DNA of 64,000 nt from Paenibacillus_E allorhizoplanae (GCF_927798215.1 NZ_CAKMMW010000009.1:124001-188000), one strand, 5' to 3'. Positions 34,257-42,903 are shown, counted from the first letter of the stretch. Numbers and translations: made by a program. The notes: generated by a model from the sequence alone, not told the origin.

Positions 34257-34928
34257 ATGGATTGGAATAAGGTACTAGAATTGGCTTCCTTTTCGCCAAA
34301 TCAGGATTGTCATATTATCATTGTTGGTGAAAGTAAAGATGGACAACCTTTCTGTTTTGAAGATAACTTTACTATCGACAAAATAAGTGAAGATTCGATA
34401 ACCGTATGTCTTGAACAATTGGGTGTTTACCCCTTCGACAAGCTCGACCATGTTTCTTTCGTTGAATTTTCCTTCAAAGATGGTGCCATTTTATATTACG
34501 CTTATGTCGATTTGATGGGGCTTGAACTCAAAAAAACGATCTGTTCCCTGACCTTATCTCTTCCTGAGGAAGTCTTTCAACATCAAAACCGCAGACATCC
34601 TCGTGCTAAGCTTACATTGCGCACACCGATTACACTGCGTGTCGCTGGCATACGAAGCTTATCTGCTCAGAAGGGTGTCGCTTTTACCGGACAACTCCTC
34701 GATATCAGTGTTGGCGGGTTATCCTTTGTCACATCCAACCGACTTTTCTTTCCATTGATTCTGGAGTTCAGCTTCATTCTCCCGAATGTCTCTCAGCCTA
34801 TGACTGTCTATGGTGAAATTATAAGAGTTACGTATTTCAGCAACGACAGCTATCGGGTTGCCGCAGAATTTCGGCATACGCCTGACTCCATTCTCCAAGA
34901 GATTGATGCCTTCTGCTCCAATTATTAA
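34257..34928 (+). CDS. PilZ domain protein (YcgR/YpfA-like)
   Basis: A 223-aa probable cyclic di-GMP receptor. Residues 1-110 form a strand-rich N-terminal domain of the YcgR type. The PilZ domain follows with the ligand motif RRHPR (RxxxR) near residue 117 and DISVGG (D/NxSxxG) near 150. In B. subtilis the similar YpfA/DgrA inhibits motility. GGTG precedes the ATG at short distance. The gene lies downstream of a structured RNA and terminator and 42 bases upstream of nadK. A diguanylate cyclase lies 6 kb away. Confidence 0.88.
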   Translation: MDWNKVLELASFSPNQDCHIIIVGESKDGQPFCFEDNFTIDKISEDSITVCLEQLGVYPFDKLDHVSFVEFSFKDGAILYYAYVDLMGLELKKTICSLTLSLPEEVFQHQNRRHPRAKLTLRTPITLRVAGIRSLSAQKGVAFTGQLLDISVGGLSFVTSNRLFFPLILEFSFILPNVSQPMTVYGEIIRVTYFSNDSYRVAAEFRHTPDSILQEIDAFCSNY

Positions 34929-34970
34929 GTCAATAATTCTACGATACGAAAACTCTTAGGAGGAACAAGA

Positions 34971-35783
34971 TTGAAATATAACGTCATTGAACGAGGCGAT
35001 GACATCTCCAAGGGGCTGACTGAACGCTTCCACGCTCTCGCCGCTAAGCAAGGCATGCCAAGGGATGAAGATCATCCCGATATCGTCCTGTCCATTGGCG
35101 GAGATGGTACAATGCTCCAAGCCTTTCATAAATATGTGGACAAGTTAGATCATATCGCATTCGTTGGGATCCATACGGGGCATCTTGGCTTTTTTGCAGA
35201 TTGGAAGCCTGACGAATTAGATCATCTAGCTTCTTTAATGTTTAGTGTCACAACACCAGCGGAGTTGCAAGTCGTTCGCTACCCCGTTGTCGAAATCGAA
35301 ATTACGACGGACAAAGGTGTTGAAACACATCTCGCACTTAACGAGTTTACGATTCGTGGGATCGAAGTTTCACTTGTCGCAAGACTTCACGTGAACGATG
35401 AAATGTTTGAAATGTTTCGTGGTGACGGTATCTGCATATCTTCTCCTGCAGGCAGTACTGCTTACAACAAGAGCTTGGGTGGCGCCATGGTCCATCCATC
35501 ACTTGAAGCTATTCAAATTGCCGAGATCGCATCGATTAACAATCGCGTGTATCGAACACTGGGTTCATCGATGATTTTACCGAAGCATCACCACTGTGAC
35601 ATATATCCAAAAGCACAACAGAATATGCTCTTGTCACTGGACCACTTATATATGCAGCGTGCCGATGTTGTTTCCATTCGTTGCCGAGTTGCTTCCAATG
35701 TGAAAGTAAAGTTCGCACGTTTCCGTCCGTTTCCTTTCTGGAATCGTGTCCGCGAGGCCTTCGTTGGCCTTGAAGTAAAATAA
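34971..35783 (+). CDS. nadK: NAD kinase
   Basis: A 270-aa enzyme that phosphorylates NAD to NADP. It carries the signature GGDGT at residues 43-47, GIHTGHLGFFADW near 65, FRGDGICISSPAGSTAYNKSLGGA near 150, and a C-terminal catalytic-fold region. It starts at TTG 34971 after the excellent site AGGAGGAAC. The length fits the short Bacillus-type NadK. It lies next to convergent yutD. Confidence 0.95.
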   Translation: MKYNVIERGDDISKGLTERFHALAAKQGMPRDEDHPDIVLSIGGDGTMLQAFHKYVDKLDHIAFVGIHTGHLGFFADWKPDELDHLASLMFSVTTPAELQVVRYPVVEIEITTDKGVETHLALNEFTIRGIEVSLVARLHVNDEMFEMFRGDGICISSPAGSTAYNKSLGGAMVHPSLEAIQIAEIASINNRVYRTLGSSMILPKHHHCDIYPKAQQNMLLSLDHLYMQRADVVSIRCRVASNVKVKFARFRPFPFWNRVREAFVGLEVK

Positions 35784-35805
35784 GCTTTAAACATATGTAA
35801 GAGAA

Positions 35806-35852
35806 AAACGCCATCTGCTCTCCACACTTGTTGGAGTTCAGATGGCGTTATT
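35806..35852. terminator. Bidirectional terminator between nadK and yutD
   Basis: ACGCCATCTG-CTCCA pairs with TGGAG-CAGATGGCGT. It lies between convergent stops. Confidence 0.85.
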
Positions 35853-35866
35853 TGGTTCATACTGAT

Positions 35867-36187
35867 TTAAACCGTTGTTGAACTAATAACTTCAGACGGT
35901 ATTTGTTGTTTAGGTGCATTTACTTTCTCGATAATAAAGTAAGCACAGCCGAAGTTGCAGTACTCATTCAAGTAATCTTGAAGAGCTGCGATGGAGGACT
36001 CTTTGGTCGCTTTTGGGTGGATTTCTTTAAAAAAACCTCTCAGTCGTAATTGACTATATCCCCAATCGCCCACAATATAATCGTACCGCTCCAACACTTC
36101 GCTGAAGCGTTCTTTGAACACTTCGAAATTCCAACCATTTTTGTGGTCGGTAACAAGCTCGTATGTTTTATTCGCAATATGAATCAT
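35867..36187 (-). CDS. yutD: YutD family protein (DUF1027)
   Basis: A 106-aa protein with NGWNFEVFKERFSEVLERYDYIVGDWGYSQLRLRGFF and LQDYLNEYCNFGCAYFIIEK, diagnostic of YutD. The function is unknown. GAAAGGAGAG precedes the ATG. The gene follows lipA on the same strand; yutD sits near lipA (yutB) in B. subtilis too, so this is conserved order. Confidence 0.88.
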   Translation of the reverse strand: MIHIANKTYELVTDHKNGWNFEVFKERFSEVLERYDYIVGDWGYSQLRLRGFFKEIHPKATKESSIAALQDYLNEYCNFGCAYFIIEKVNAPKQQIPSEVISSTTV

Positions 36188-36234
36188 GGTGGTAGGAAGC
36201 TCTCCTTTCTATGATCCGTTCATTGAATCGAATT

Positions 36235-37110
36235 CTAAACGCTTGATGCTGCTTTCACCTGTTCATGTGCATGATAGGAACTGCGAACCAGCGGGCCCGA
36301 CTCCACGTGCTTAAAGCCACGTTTCATGCCCTCTTCCTTCAACATAGCAAACTGTTCAGGTGTGTAATACTTAGAAACAGATAAGTGCGTCGTAGACGGC
36401 TGCAGATATTGACCGATCGTCATAATATCACAATCCACTTCACGCAGATCTTCCATCGTTTGTAGCAGCTCGTCCCACTCTTCCCCTACACCAATCATGA
36501 CACTGGATTTCGTTGGAATGTTCGGGGCTATCCGTTTAGAACGTTGCAACAACTCAAGTGATCGACGGTATTTCGCTTTGGAACGGACGCGATCTGACAT
36601 CCGCTCAACCGTTTCCATATTGTGATTCAGAATATCTGGCTTTGCCTCAAGCACGGTAGCTAGTGATTCTTCTCGACCTAGGAAGTCAGGAATCAACACC
36701 TCAACTGTGCACATTGGCAATTTACGACGGATCGCTTTGATCGTCTCTGCGAAAATCATGGCACCGCCATCTGTTAAATCATCGCGTGCCACCGAAGTAA
36801 CAACACAATGACGAAGCCCCATTTGTAGCGCTGCATCTGCAACACGTTCCGGTTCTTCCAAATCAAGCTCAGTTGGGAGACCTGTTTTAACTGCACAAAA
36901 GCGACAAGCACGCGTACAAATATCACCTAATATCATAAAAGTCGCTGTCCGATTCGCCCAGCATTCATGAATGTTCGGACACTTGGCTTCTTCACAAACT
37001 GTATGCAACGTCTTGGAACGCATCATGGATTTAATTTCTTTGAAATTCTCATCGGTCTTAAGATTGATCTTTAACCAGTCTGGTTTTCTCTCTAATACTT
37101 TTCTAGGCAC
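36235..37110 (-). CDS. lipA: Lipoyl synthase
   Basis: A 291-aa radical SAM enzyme that inserts two sulfurs into octanoyl-protein to make lipoyl groups. The auxiliary cluster motif CEEAKCPNIHEC near residue 43 and the radical SAM motif CTRACRFC near 70 are both complete. TGLPTELDLEEPERVADA and the C-terminal GPLVRSSYHA are typical. I chose the GTG at 37110 with AAGGCGGG upstream. The longer frame to 37182 contains no ribosome site. Confidence 0.96.
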   Translation of the reverse strand: MPRKVLERKPDWLKINLKTDENFKEIKSMMRSKTLHTVCEEAKCPNIHECWANRTATFMILGDICTRACRFCAVKTGLPTELDLEEPERVADAALQMGLRHCVVTSVARDDLTDGGAMIFAETIKAIRRKLPMCTVEVLIPDFLGREESLATVLEAKPDILNHNMETVERMSDRVRSKAKYRRSLELLQRSKRIAPNIPTKSSVMIGVGEEWDELLQTMEDLREVDCDIMTIGQYLQPSTTHLSVSKYYTPEQFAMLKEEGMKRGFKHVESGPLVRSSYHAHEQVKAASSV

Positions 37111-37267
37111 TGTAATTCCCGCCTTTTTATTTGGTTTCTCAATGATGTTATTATAACATGAATGACTGACAAAACAATCCACTTTGGGGTTCAGTTGTGA
37201 TACACTTGTTTAGATGGACCAAAACAGCTCAGCTTACTACATAAAGGCTGTATGGGAGGAAAGAAAC

Positions 37268-38116
37268 ATGAGCATAACTGAAGTGACTCGCGAGAAGGAT
37301 CGCAAGCTTGGTGAAATTTTAAGAAACATGGGCCGTGTCATCGTCGCCTTCTCCGGAGGGGTTGACAGTACATTCGTCCTCAAACGTGCTCAGCAAGAGC
37401 TTGGTGACCAAGTCCTTGCCGTAACCGCAGCATCTGAAACGTTTCCCACGAGGGAGTTCGATGCCGCTGCACAACTAGCTGAACAATTTGGCGTTCGCTT
37501 GCACAAAACAGAGGTAAAGGAATTGGAGAACGCGAATTTCGTTGCTAATAATCCTGATCGTTGTTACCACTGCAAGACGGGGCTTTATTCCCATTTACAA
37601 GACATCGCGAAGGAACTGGGCTATCCGTTTCTCTTGGATGGTTCCAATGTCGATGACCTAGGCGACTATAGACCAGGACTACAAGCGAAGAATGAGCAAG
37701 GCGTCCGCAGTACGCTGCAAGAAGCCGGCTTAACCAAAGACGAGATCCGAGCGCTTTCCAAAGAGCTTGGGCTGAGCACATGGAACAAACCTTCCTTTGC
37801 CTGCTTATCCTCTCGTATACCGTATGGTACGCAAATCGAGAAATGGAAGATTGACCAATTGGATGAAGGCGAATATTTCCTTTCCCAACTAGGTCTCTAT
37901 CAAGTACGAGTGCGTCATCACGAGAAGATTGCTCGCATCGAAGTCATGCCAGACGAGATTCACAAAGTCGTTGAACATCGCGATGCGATCTATGAGAAAT
38001 TCAGCAAGCTTGGCTTTACGTATGTCACATTAGATTTGCAAGGCTACCGCACAGGCAGTATGAATGAAGTGCTATCTCAAGAAACGAAAGATAAGGTGAA
38101 AGAAGCTTCCTTATGA
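37268..38116 (+). CDS. larE: LarE, sacrificial sulfur transferase for the nickel-pincer cofactor
   Basis: A 282-aa PP-loop ATPase with the ATP motif FSGGVDST near residue 30, RCYHCKTGLY near 100 and PSFACLSSRIPYG near 180. LarE adenylates the P2CD intermediate and gives sulfur from a Cys side chain (the CLSSR Cys in Lactiplantibacillus) or from an iron-sulfur cluster in other types, making the NPN cofactor of lactate racemase. The ATG at 37268 follows GGGAGGAAAG. The gene is four bases overlapped with larB (ATGA). No larA racemase gene is in the window. Confidence 0.92.
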   Translation: MSITEVTREKDRKLGEILRNMGRVIVAFSGGVDSTFVLKRAQQELGDQVLAVTAASETFPTREFDAAAQLAEQFGVRLHKTEVKELENANFVANNPDRCYHCKTGLYSHLQDIAKELGYPFLLDGSNVDDLGDYRPGLQAKNEQGVRSTLQEAGLTKDEIRALSKELGLSTWNKPSFACLSSRIPYGTQIEKWKIDQLDEGEYFLSQLGLYQVRVRHHEKIARIEVMPDEIHKVVEHRDAIYEKFSKLGFTYVTLDLQGYRTGSMNEVLSQETKDKVKEASL

Positions 38117-38886
38117 TGGACTTAGAGAAGATCCTAAAACTCGTCCAGACCGGCGATCTGGACATCGACGAAGCCAAGAAGCAAATCATCAAGGAAGGCG
38201 GGTCAGGTCCCGCCAATCTTGATCTTGGATTTGCGCAGCTCGACATCGATCGCGAGAAGCGTACAGGCTTCCCCGAGGTCATTTTCGGGGAAGGCAAGAC
38301 GCCCGAGCAGATCGAGGCCATTTTCCGGCGGCTGATGGAGCATACCGACCGTGTGCTCGCCACACGCGTCGACGCGGCCAAAGCCGCCTATGTAGTAGCC
38401 AACGTGGAAGGTGTCACCTACCACGAAACCGCACGGGCGCTCACCTGGTTTAAGCGCCCGCTGCTCAAAGTCCACGACGGCTATATCGCTGTCGTGTGTG
38501 CTGGCACCTCAGACCTCCCCGTGGCGGAGGAGGCGGCCCTTACTGCAGAATGCCTAGGCAGCCACGTTGAACGTGTGTTCGACGTGGGCGTCGCTGGCAT
38601 TCACCGGCTCTTCCGCCGGCTCGAGCTCATTCGCGGCGCGAACGCGATTGTGGTAGTTGCCGGCATGGAGGGCGCACTCGCCAGCGTCATGGGCGGGCTT
38701 GTCTCTAAACCCATCGTCGCTGTGCCGACGAGTATTGGGTACGGTGCGAACCTTGCCGGGATCGCTCCGTTACTGTCCATGCTCAATAGCTGCTCGCCGG
38801 GTATCTCTGTCGTTAACATCGACAATGGGTTTGGCGCTGGTTATTATGCAGGACTCATTAACAAAAATATGTCGAAACGAGCGTGA
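38113..38886 (+). CDS. larB: LarB, P2CD synthase (pincer cofactor)
   Basis: A 257-aa PurE-like enzyme that carboxylates and hydrolyses nicotinic acid adenine dinucleotide to pyridinium-3,5-dicarboxylate mononucleotide. The PurE-like core AVVCAGTSDLPVAEEAALTAECLGS and AIVVVAGMEGALASVMGGLVSKPIVAVPTSIGYGAN is clear. An ATG at 38113 overlaps the larE stop and another follows at 38116. The gene body (38150-38800) is markedly more GC-rich than larE before and larC1 after it, which may mark a different history. Confidence 0.92.
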   Translation: MMDLEKILKLVQTGDLDIDEAKKQIIKEGGSGPANLDLGFAQLDIDREKRTGFPEVIFGEGKTPEQIEAIFRRLMEHTDRVLATRVDAAKAAYVVANVEGVTYHETARALTWFKRPLLKVHDGYIAVVCAGTSDLPVAEEAALTAECLGSHVERVFDVGVAGIHRLFRRLELIRGANAIVVVAGMEGALASVMGGLVSKPIVAVPTSIGYGANLAGIAPLLSMLNSCSPGISVVNIDNGFGAGYYAGLINKNMSKRA

Positions 38887-38895
38887 ATTACAACC

Positions 38896-39888
38896 ATGCG
38901 CATTTTATATTTGGACTGCTTCTCTGGAATTAGCGGCGATATGACCCTTGGCGCTTTGGTTGATGCGGGAGCAGATCGAGCTTATATTGAAGATGAGCTT
39001 TCCAAAATTAAACTAGAGCCCTACACCTTGGAATGGAAGCGTGTTGTGAAACGGGGCATTTCTGCCCTTAAGCTGGATGTCATACTCGATCCGGAACATC
39101 CTCCAAAGAAACACAGACATTATTCAGAAATCGTCGATGCCATTCAAAAAGCAGAATACAATGAGCGCGTTACCGCACTAAGCTTGGCAATTTTCGAAAA
39201 AATCGCAATTGCCGAAGCTAAGATTCACGGGACCCCTATTGAAAAAGTACATTTTCATGAAGTCGGTGCCATTGATTCTATCGTTGACATCGTGGGTGTT
39301 GCATTAGCCATCGACTCGTTGCAAATCGAGCGTATTTTCTCGTCTCCAGTGCCACTAGGATCCGGTACCATACATATCGATCACGGTATTTATCCTGTAC
39401 CCGCTCCTGCCACATTGGAGATGATGAGAGGCTTACCTATCGCTTCAACTCCTTATAGTTTAGAAATGACAACCCCAACTGGAGCCGGTATAATTTCAGG
39501 AATTGTTGATGAGTTCTCCAAAAGTTTCCCGCCCATGGTAGTTGATCATATTGGCTATGGTGCAGGCACTAGAGACTTGCCAAAGCAACCCAATGTGCTG
39601 CGCGTTGTAGTTGGTAGAATTGATCCGTTTATTGGTAAATGGCAAGTGAGTCATGAGCATCTAGCGCATGATCATAGTCATGAACATACACATACGCATG
39701 ACGACCATCACCACCATCATGATCATACGCATACACACGATGACCATCACCACCATCATGATCATACGCATACACACGATGATCATTCACACAGCCATGA
39801 TCATAAACACGATCACGATCATCATCATCATGATCACTCACATACTCACACGCATCATGGCGATGCCACACCTGGCACCCCACAATAG
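38896..39888 (+). CDS. larC1: LarC1, N-terminal part of nickel insertase, with long His tail
   Basis: A 330-aa protein. Residues 1-245 are the LarC N-terminal domain: MRILYLDCFSGISGDMTLGALVDAG, VHFHEVGAIDSIVDIVGVA, PVPLGSGTIHIDHG and MTTPTGAGII. From about 253 the chain becomes a His/Asp/Thr tail with more than 40 His, partly encoded by two identical 39-bp repeats, and then ends. LarC is a CTP-dependent nickel cyclometallase; the tail probably stores or delivers nickel. The C-terminal catalytic half is missing from this gene and is found on the opposite strand (39915-40409). Only a weak ribosome site precedes the ATG, so coupling to larB is likely. Confidence 0.9.
   Translation: MRILYLDCFSGISGDMTLGALVDAGADRAYIEDELSKIKLEPYTLEWKRVVKRGISALKLDVILDPEHPPKKHRHYSEIVDAIQKAEYNERVTALSLAIFEKIAIAEAKIHGTPIEKVHFHEVGAIDSIVDIVGVALAIDSLQIERIFSSPVPLGSGTIHIDHGIYPVPAPATLEMMRGLPIASTPYSLEMTTPTGAGIISGIVDEFSKSFPPMVVDHIGYGAGTRDLPKQPNVLRVVVGRIDPFIGKWQVSHEHLAHDHSHEHTHTHDDHHHHHDHTHTHDDHHHHHDHTHTHDDHSHSHDHKHDHDHHHHDHSHTHTHHGDATPGTPQ
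39703..39780 (+). repeat. Two identical 39-bp tandem repeats in the larC1 His tail
   Basis: 39703-39741 and 39742-39780 are identical. Each encodes a 13-residue unit of the DHHHHHDHTHTHD type. They are in frame, so unit number can change without disrupting translation. Confidence 0.9.
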
Positions 39889-39901
39889 TATTAGACATGG
39901 C

Positions 39902-39938
39902 AAACGCCCTTCCATCACAATGGAAGGGCGTTTTTTTG
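39902..39938 (+). terminator. Terminator of larEBC1, within the 3' end of larC2
   Basis: AAACGCCCTTCCAT pairs perfectly with ATGGAAGGGCGTTT across four bases, then a T-run on the plus strand. On the minus strand the same bases encode the last residues and stop of larC2. Confidence 0.9.
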
Positions 39939-40409
39939 TCGCTGTTGTTGCATAAATAATAACCTAACTTCCTCATAAACCATCTTCAGAGGTACTTCAT
40001 GTATCCTAGCTACTTGTTCACATTCCTTAAATTCAGGTGCATACTGCACCAATTTCCCTGCGTGATAACCAACTTTTACCGTCAATGCTCCCCAAGGTGT
40101 TTCTACACGCTCAAATTCTCTAGCTAATCGATGACAAGATGCATGCAGATATCGAATGCCAAGTGTGGTTGTTTCACTAAAAATAATCTCCTCAATCAGA
40201 GACAATCGTCCTTCATCCACTAATACATTCAGCATGATTCCTGGACGTCCTCGTTTCATAATTATGGGTACCATGTATACATCATTTGCACCTGCATCAA
40301 AAAGCTTATCCATCACATAAGTCATCCATTCAGGATTCATATCATCCAAATTGGCTTGAACTAATAACATATGATCGTCAACATGCTCTTCTCTATGGTT
40401 AAAAGTCAC
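39915..40409 (-). CDS. larC2: LarC2, C-terminal part of nickel insertase, on the opposite strand
   Basis: A 164-aa protein matching the C-terminal domain of LarC/DUF111: LLVQANLDDMNPEWMTYVMDKLFDAGANDVYMVPIIMKRGRPGIML, IIFSETTTLGIRY and WGALTVKVGYHAGKLVQYAPEFKECEQVA. In most bacteria this domain follows LarC1 in the same reading direction, and in Lactiplantibacillus a ribosomal frameshift fuses the two. Here it is inverted and convergent with larC1, 26 bases apart. The GTG at 40409 has AAGAGG eight bases upstream, so it looks expressed in its own right. A GTG at 40418 is an alternative start. Confidence 0.88.
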   Translation of the reverse strand: MTFNHREEHVDDHMLLVQANLDDMNPEWMTYVMDKLFDAGANDVYMVPIIMKRGRPGIMLNVLVDEGRLSLIEEIIFSETTTLGIRYLHASCHRLAREFERVETPWGALTVKVGYHAGKLVQYAPEFKECEQVARIHEVPLKMVYEEVRLLFMQQQRQKNALPL

Positions 40410-40525
40410 TTTTCCCACCTCTTATTGGCATCATAGCAAATATTTCGAGGCAACGAAAGATCGAAGGATAAACAACAAGACATCCGTACATCCTAAGAAC
40501 TAACATTTCAGGAAGGATGATAGAG

Positions 40526-41572
40526 ATGCAAAGCAGAGCATTTTGGTCAAAGGTTCTCGTCCTTAGCCTCCTCCTATTAGCAATCACATTACCATCTTTT
40601 TCAAATATGGATGTATCAGCAGCTATGACAATTGACCAAATAGCTCCAGTAACTAGCTCCCAACCGACCAAACCTTCACAAGCGGAGCGAAAAGAGCTTT
40701 TTGAAAAAATAGGCTTACTCACGGGTATCCCCTGGACATACCTAGCTGCTGTAGATCAATATGAGAAAACAATGAACACTGCAAAAAAAAGAACAGTTCA
40801 ACAAAGCATCACGAATATTTATTTTTCAGAACTTGTTTGGGCGGGTATGCTCAATCCAGATCCACAAGATTCCAATTTGAAAAGTATTTCCTTTTTCCAT
40901 GGTTTAGGGCGGGATGGATCGGGAGATGGCATCGCTGACCGGGCCAACGATTTAGATGTACTAGCGGCTATGGCAGCGATCTTAGGCAATAATGGAACGA
41001 AAGTTGATAACTTACAAATGAACCTTTGGAATTATTACCACAACGCACGTAGTGTAGAACGCATCCGTCAATTCGCTGCGATCTATGAGTCTTTGGGCAC
41101 ATTAGAGGCAAATGCTCATGCATTCCCACTGCCTGTTACATCCAGCTATTCTTATCGGAGTACGTGGGGAGATAGTCGTGGCTGGGGCGGGAACCGTACT
41201 CATGAAGGCACCGATCTATTCGCTGGCTACGGTGTTCCTGTTAGAAGCACTTGCTATGGCATCGTTGAAATTAAAGGATGGAACCCTTACGGTGGCTGGC
41301 GGGTAGGCATTCGTGATCTAAACAACATTTATCACTACTACGCCCATCTTTCCGGCTTTCAAAAAACACTCAAAATAAACGATATCGTCAAACCCGGACA
41401 AACCATTGGTTGGGTCGGCAGCTCCGGTTATGGAAAACCAGGTACATCTGGTAAATTTCCTCCTCATCTTCATTTCGGACTATACCGTGATAACGGCTCA
41501 ACAGAGTGGAGCTACGATCCTTATCCATCCCTACGAAGATGGGAGCGCGAAGATCGAGGTAAAAAGAAATAA
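40526..41572 (+). CDS. M23 peptidase, LytH-like sporulation cell-wall enzyme
   Basis: A 348-aa secreted protein. The signal peptide spans about 1-33 (VLVLSLLLLAITLPSF, cleavage near VSAA). The middle segment contains KKRTVQQSITNIYFSELVWAGMLNPDPQD. The M23 domain (about 215-345) has the zinc motifs RTHEGTDLF and PHLHFGLY. B. subtilis LytH (YunA) is a similar L-Ala-D-Glu peptidase that trims cortex peptidoglycan. It lies beside yunB and near lipA there as here, which supports this identity. AGGAAGG precedes the ATG at 40526; an ATG at 40517 lies inside that site. Confidence 0.85.
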   Translation: MQSRAFWSKVLVLSLLLLAITLPSFSNMDVSAAMTIDQIAPVTSSQPTKPSQAERKELFEKIGLLTGIPWTYLAAVDQYEKTMNTAKKRTVQQSITNIYFSELVWAGMLNPDPQDSNLKSISFFHGLGRDGSGDGIADRANDLDVLAAMAAILGNNGTKVDNLQMNLWNYYHNARSVERIRQFAAIYESLGTLEANAHAFPLPVTSSYSYRSTWGDSRGWGGNRTHEGTDLFAGYGVPVRSTCYGIVEIKGWNPYGGWRVGIRDLNNIYHYYAHLSGFQKTLKINDIVKPGQTIGWVGSSGYGKPGTSGKFPPHLHFGLYRDNGSTEWSYDPYPSLRRWEREDRGKKK

Positions 41573-41602
41573 ACCCACTTTTCACGGTGGGTTTATTTTT
41601 TG
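41571..41602. terminator. Terminator between the M23 peptidase and yunB genes
   Basis: AAACCCAC pairs with GTGGGTTT, then ATTTTTT on the plus strand. It lies between convergent stops. Confidence 0.85.
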
Positions 41603-41606
41603 GGGC

Positions 41607-42374
41607 TTATGGTTTAATTGCGCCCTCCTTTGGCGTAGAATTCGTTGCCCCTGAGAGCGGAATAGTTGGTAACGTTATGCTAGGTGGGCTGCCATCCTTC
41701 GAACTTCCCACTGGATTACCTTTATTGTCATAGTAGTAAGTAGGTACATCCCCCACAACAAGCGAATAGGAAATAGGAATTTCGGTTTCTACAATTTCAG
41801 TTTCTGAATCAAAAGGGATAATAACTGAAACCTCAGCAACAATGTGTACATATACTTCAAACATCACCATATTAATACCAGCATTTTGAGTTCGTGTGTT
41901 TAAATCCACCTTCACACTACCAACAGGAAGTAATCTGATCGGAATATCTGGGCCAAAAGAGGCGAGAATAGCACTATTCATAGCCTGCCCAAGGGGAATG
42001 TGATCTGCAATACTTTCCAGATTATTCAACTCCCCTTGGACCGTTTTAATTGCCTCCGAAGTAATCCTCATATGCTCATTATAATTCAACATAAAACCTG
42101 TAATTTTATTGTTTTTATCCATTTTCCAATCAATTAATTGCTCAGCATTCGTTCTCCCTGCCACATGATCAGCGATTGCACTATTTATCGCTTGCGTTGC
42201 AATCTGCTTAACCCTAACCTTCGCCAGATTCATCAAAGGCGGTCTTAGATTCCGTTCTATAAAAATAAAAAACTGAATGCAAAACAAGACTAAGATGAGC
42301 AAACCAATCCACAGTACCTTTTTACGGCTTGTTTTCACAGTTGGCCTGCTCCTCCATCGTCGTCTCTGCAGCAT
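41607..42374 (-). CDS. yunB: Sporulation protein YunB
   Basis: A 255-aa protein with one N-terminal membrane helix (VLWIGLLILVLFCIQFFIFI, about 20-39) and a long outside domain: LAKVRVKQIATQAINSAIADHV, HIPLGQAMNSAILASFGPDIPIRLLPVGSVKVDLNTR and VETEIPISYSLVVGDVPTYYYD. These are YunB hallmarks. In B. subtilis yunB is a sigma-E gene required for efficient sporulation. The C-terminus is Pro/Ser/Thr-rich. GGGGGAG precedes the ATG. Confidence 0.9.
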   Translation of the reverse strand: MLQRRRWRSRPTVKTSRKKVLWIGLLILVLFCIQFFIFIERNLRPPLMNLAKVRVKQIATQAINSAIADHVAGRTNAEQLIDWKMDKNNKITGFMLNYNEHMRITSEAIKTVQGELNNLESIADHIPLGQAMNSAILASFGPDIPIRLLPVGSVKVDLNTRTQNAGINMVMFEVYVHIVAEVSVIIPFDSETEIVETEIPISYSLVVGDVPTYYYDNKGNPVGSSKDGSPPSITLPTIPLSGATNSTPKEGAIKP

Positions 42375-42903
42375 GCGTCTCCCCCTTTCTCCATGACCAA
42401 TTCCTACTTATTCGCCATAAACCATTAGTACTACCTTATGCGGACATGTTTTGAAAAAGACGATCCAATCCCAGGCCAACCTACATGCCTAACGTACTTG
42501 CGCTCCCGTTTACATTTTCTTTTCAAACAAATGGCCTGGAGGCTTTCGAAGCCCCGAGACTGCGGCATATCGCGGGGCCAAACGGGGACTATTTGGGGAG
42601 CAACTAGGGAACGACTGGTTACTTGAGATTTGAAGAACAAAAAAACTTTCGTCCCCATCATTTGAATGGTTGCGAAAGTTTGGAATTAATTGTCTATGGA
42701 GTGTAGTTATCGTGTGAAAGTTTTTTACCGTCCTGAGCATAAAGGAGTTTTGTTCGCAGATTGTCATTGGGGTTTGTTCTTTTTGTAAATAGGAGCATCT
42801 CTGGCAGTGTACAGGTGCTCGAAAAAGAAGGAGAGCAAGATCTGCTCTCCCTTCAGCCAGGTGCTCGAATCGTATTGTAACGATGCGAGCACCTTCACTT
42901 TTT
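42375..42903. other. 529-bp non-coding interval with several hairpins
   Basis: No reading frame with a ribosome site was found. Visible structures: GGCTT-TCG-AAGCC near 42540; CCCG/CGGG around 42555-42577; AAACTTTCG pairing with CGAAAGTTT (about 42646-42679) followed on the minus strand by TTTTTTT, a terminator with no gene feeding it; and two hairpins at 42824-42903. The direct repeat AGGTGCTCGAA occurs twice (about 42810 and 42860). Confidence 0.5.
42824..42903. terminator. Paired terminator hairpins after the HAD nucleotidase gene
   Basis: AGGTGCTCG-ATCGT pairs with ACGAT-CGAGCACCT (42860-42895), directly beyond the 42904 stop. Then GGAGAGCA pairs with TGCTCTCC (about 42829-42852), ending in TTTTT on the minus strand. 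Confidence 0.75.

Noticed and set aside
39661..39870. CRISPR-like or non-coding satellite repeat
   Set aside because: The repeats are in frame in larC1, encode His-rich sequence and have no spacers.
39668..39976. Met/Ile/Thr-rich and His/Asp-rich frames overlapping the larC1 tail
   Set aside because: They are other-frame readings of the His codon repeats and have no ribosome sites.
42431..42767. Two minus-strand frames in the gap after yunB
   Set aside because: No ribosome sites, low-quality sequence and hairpins crossing them; treated as non-coding.
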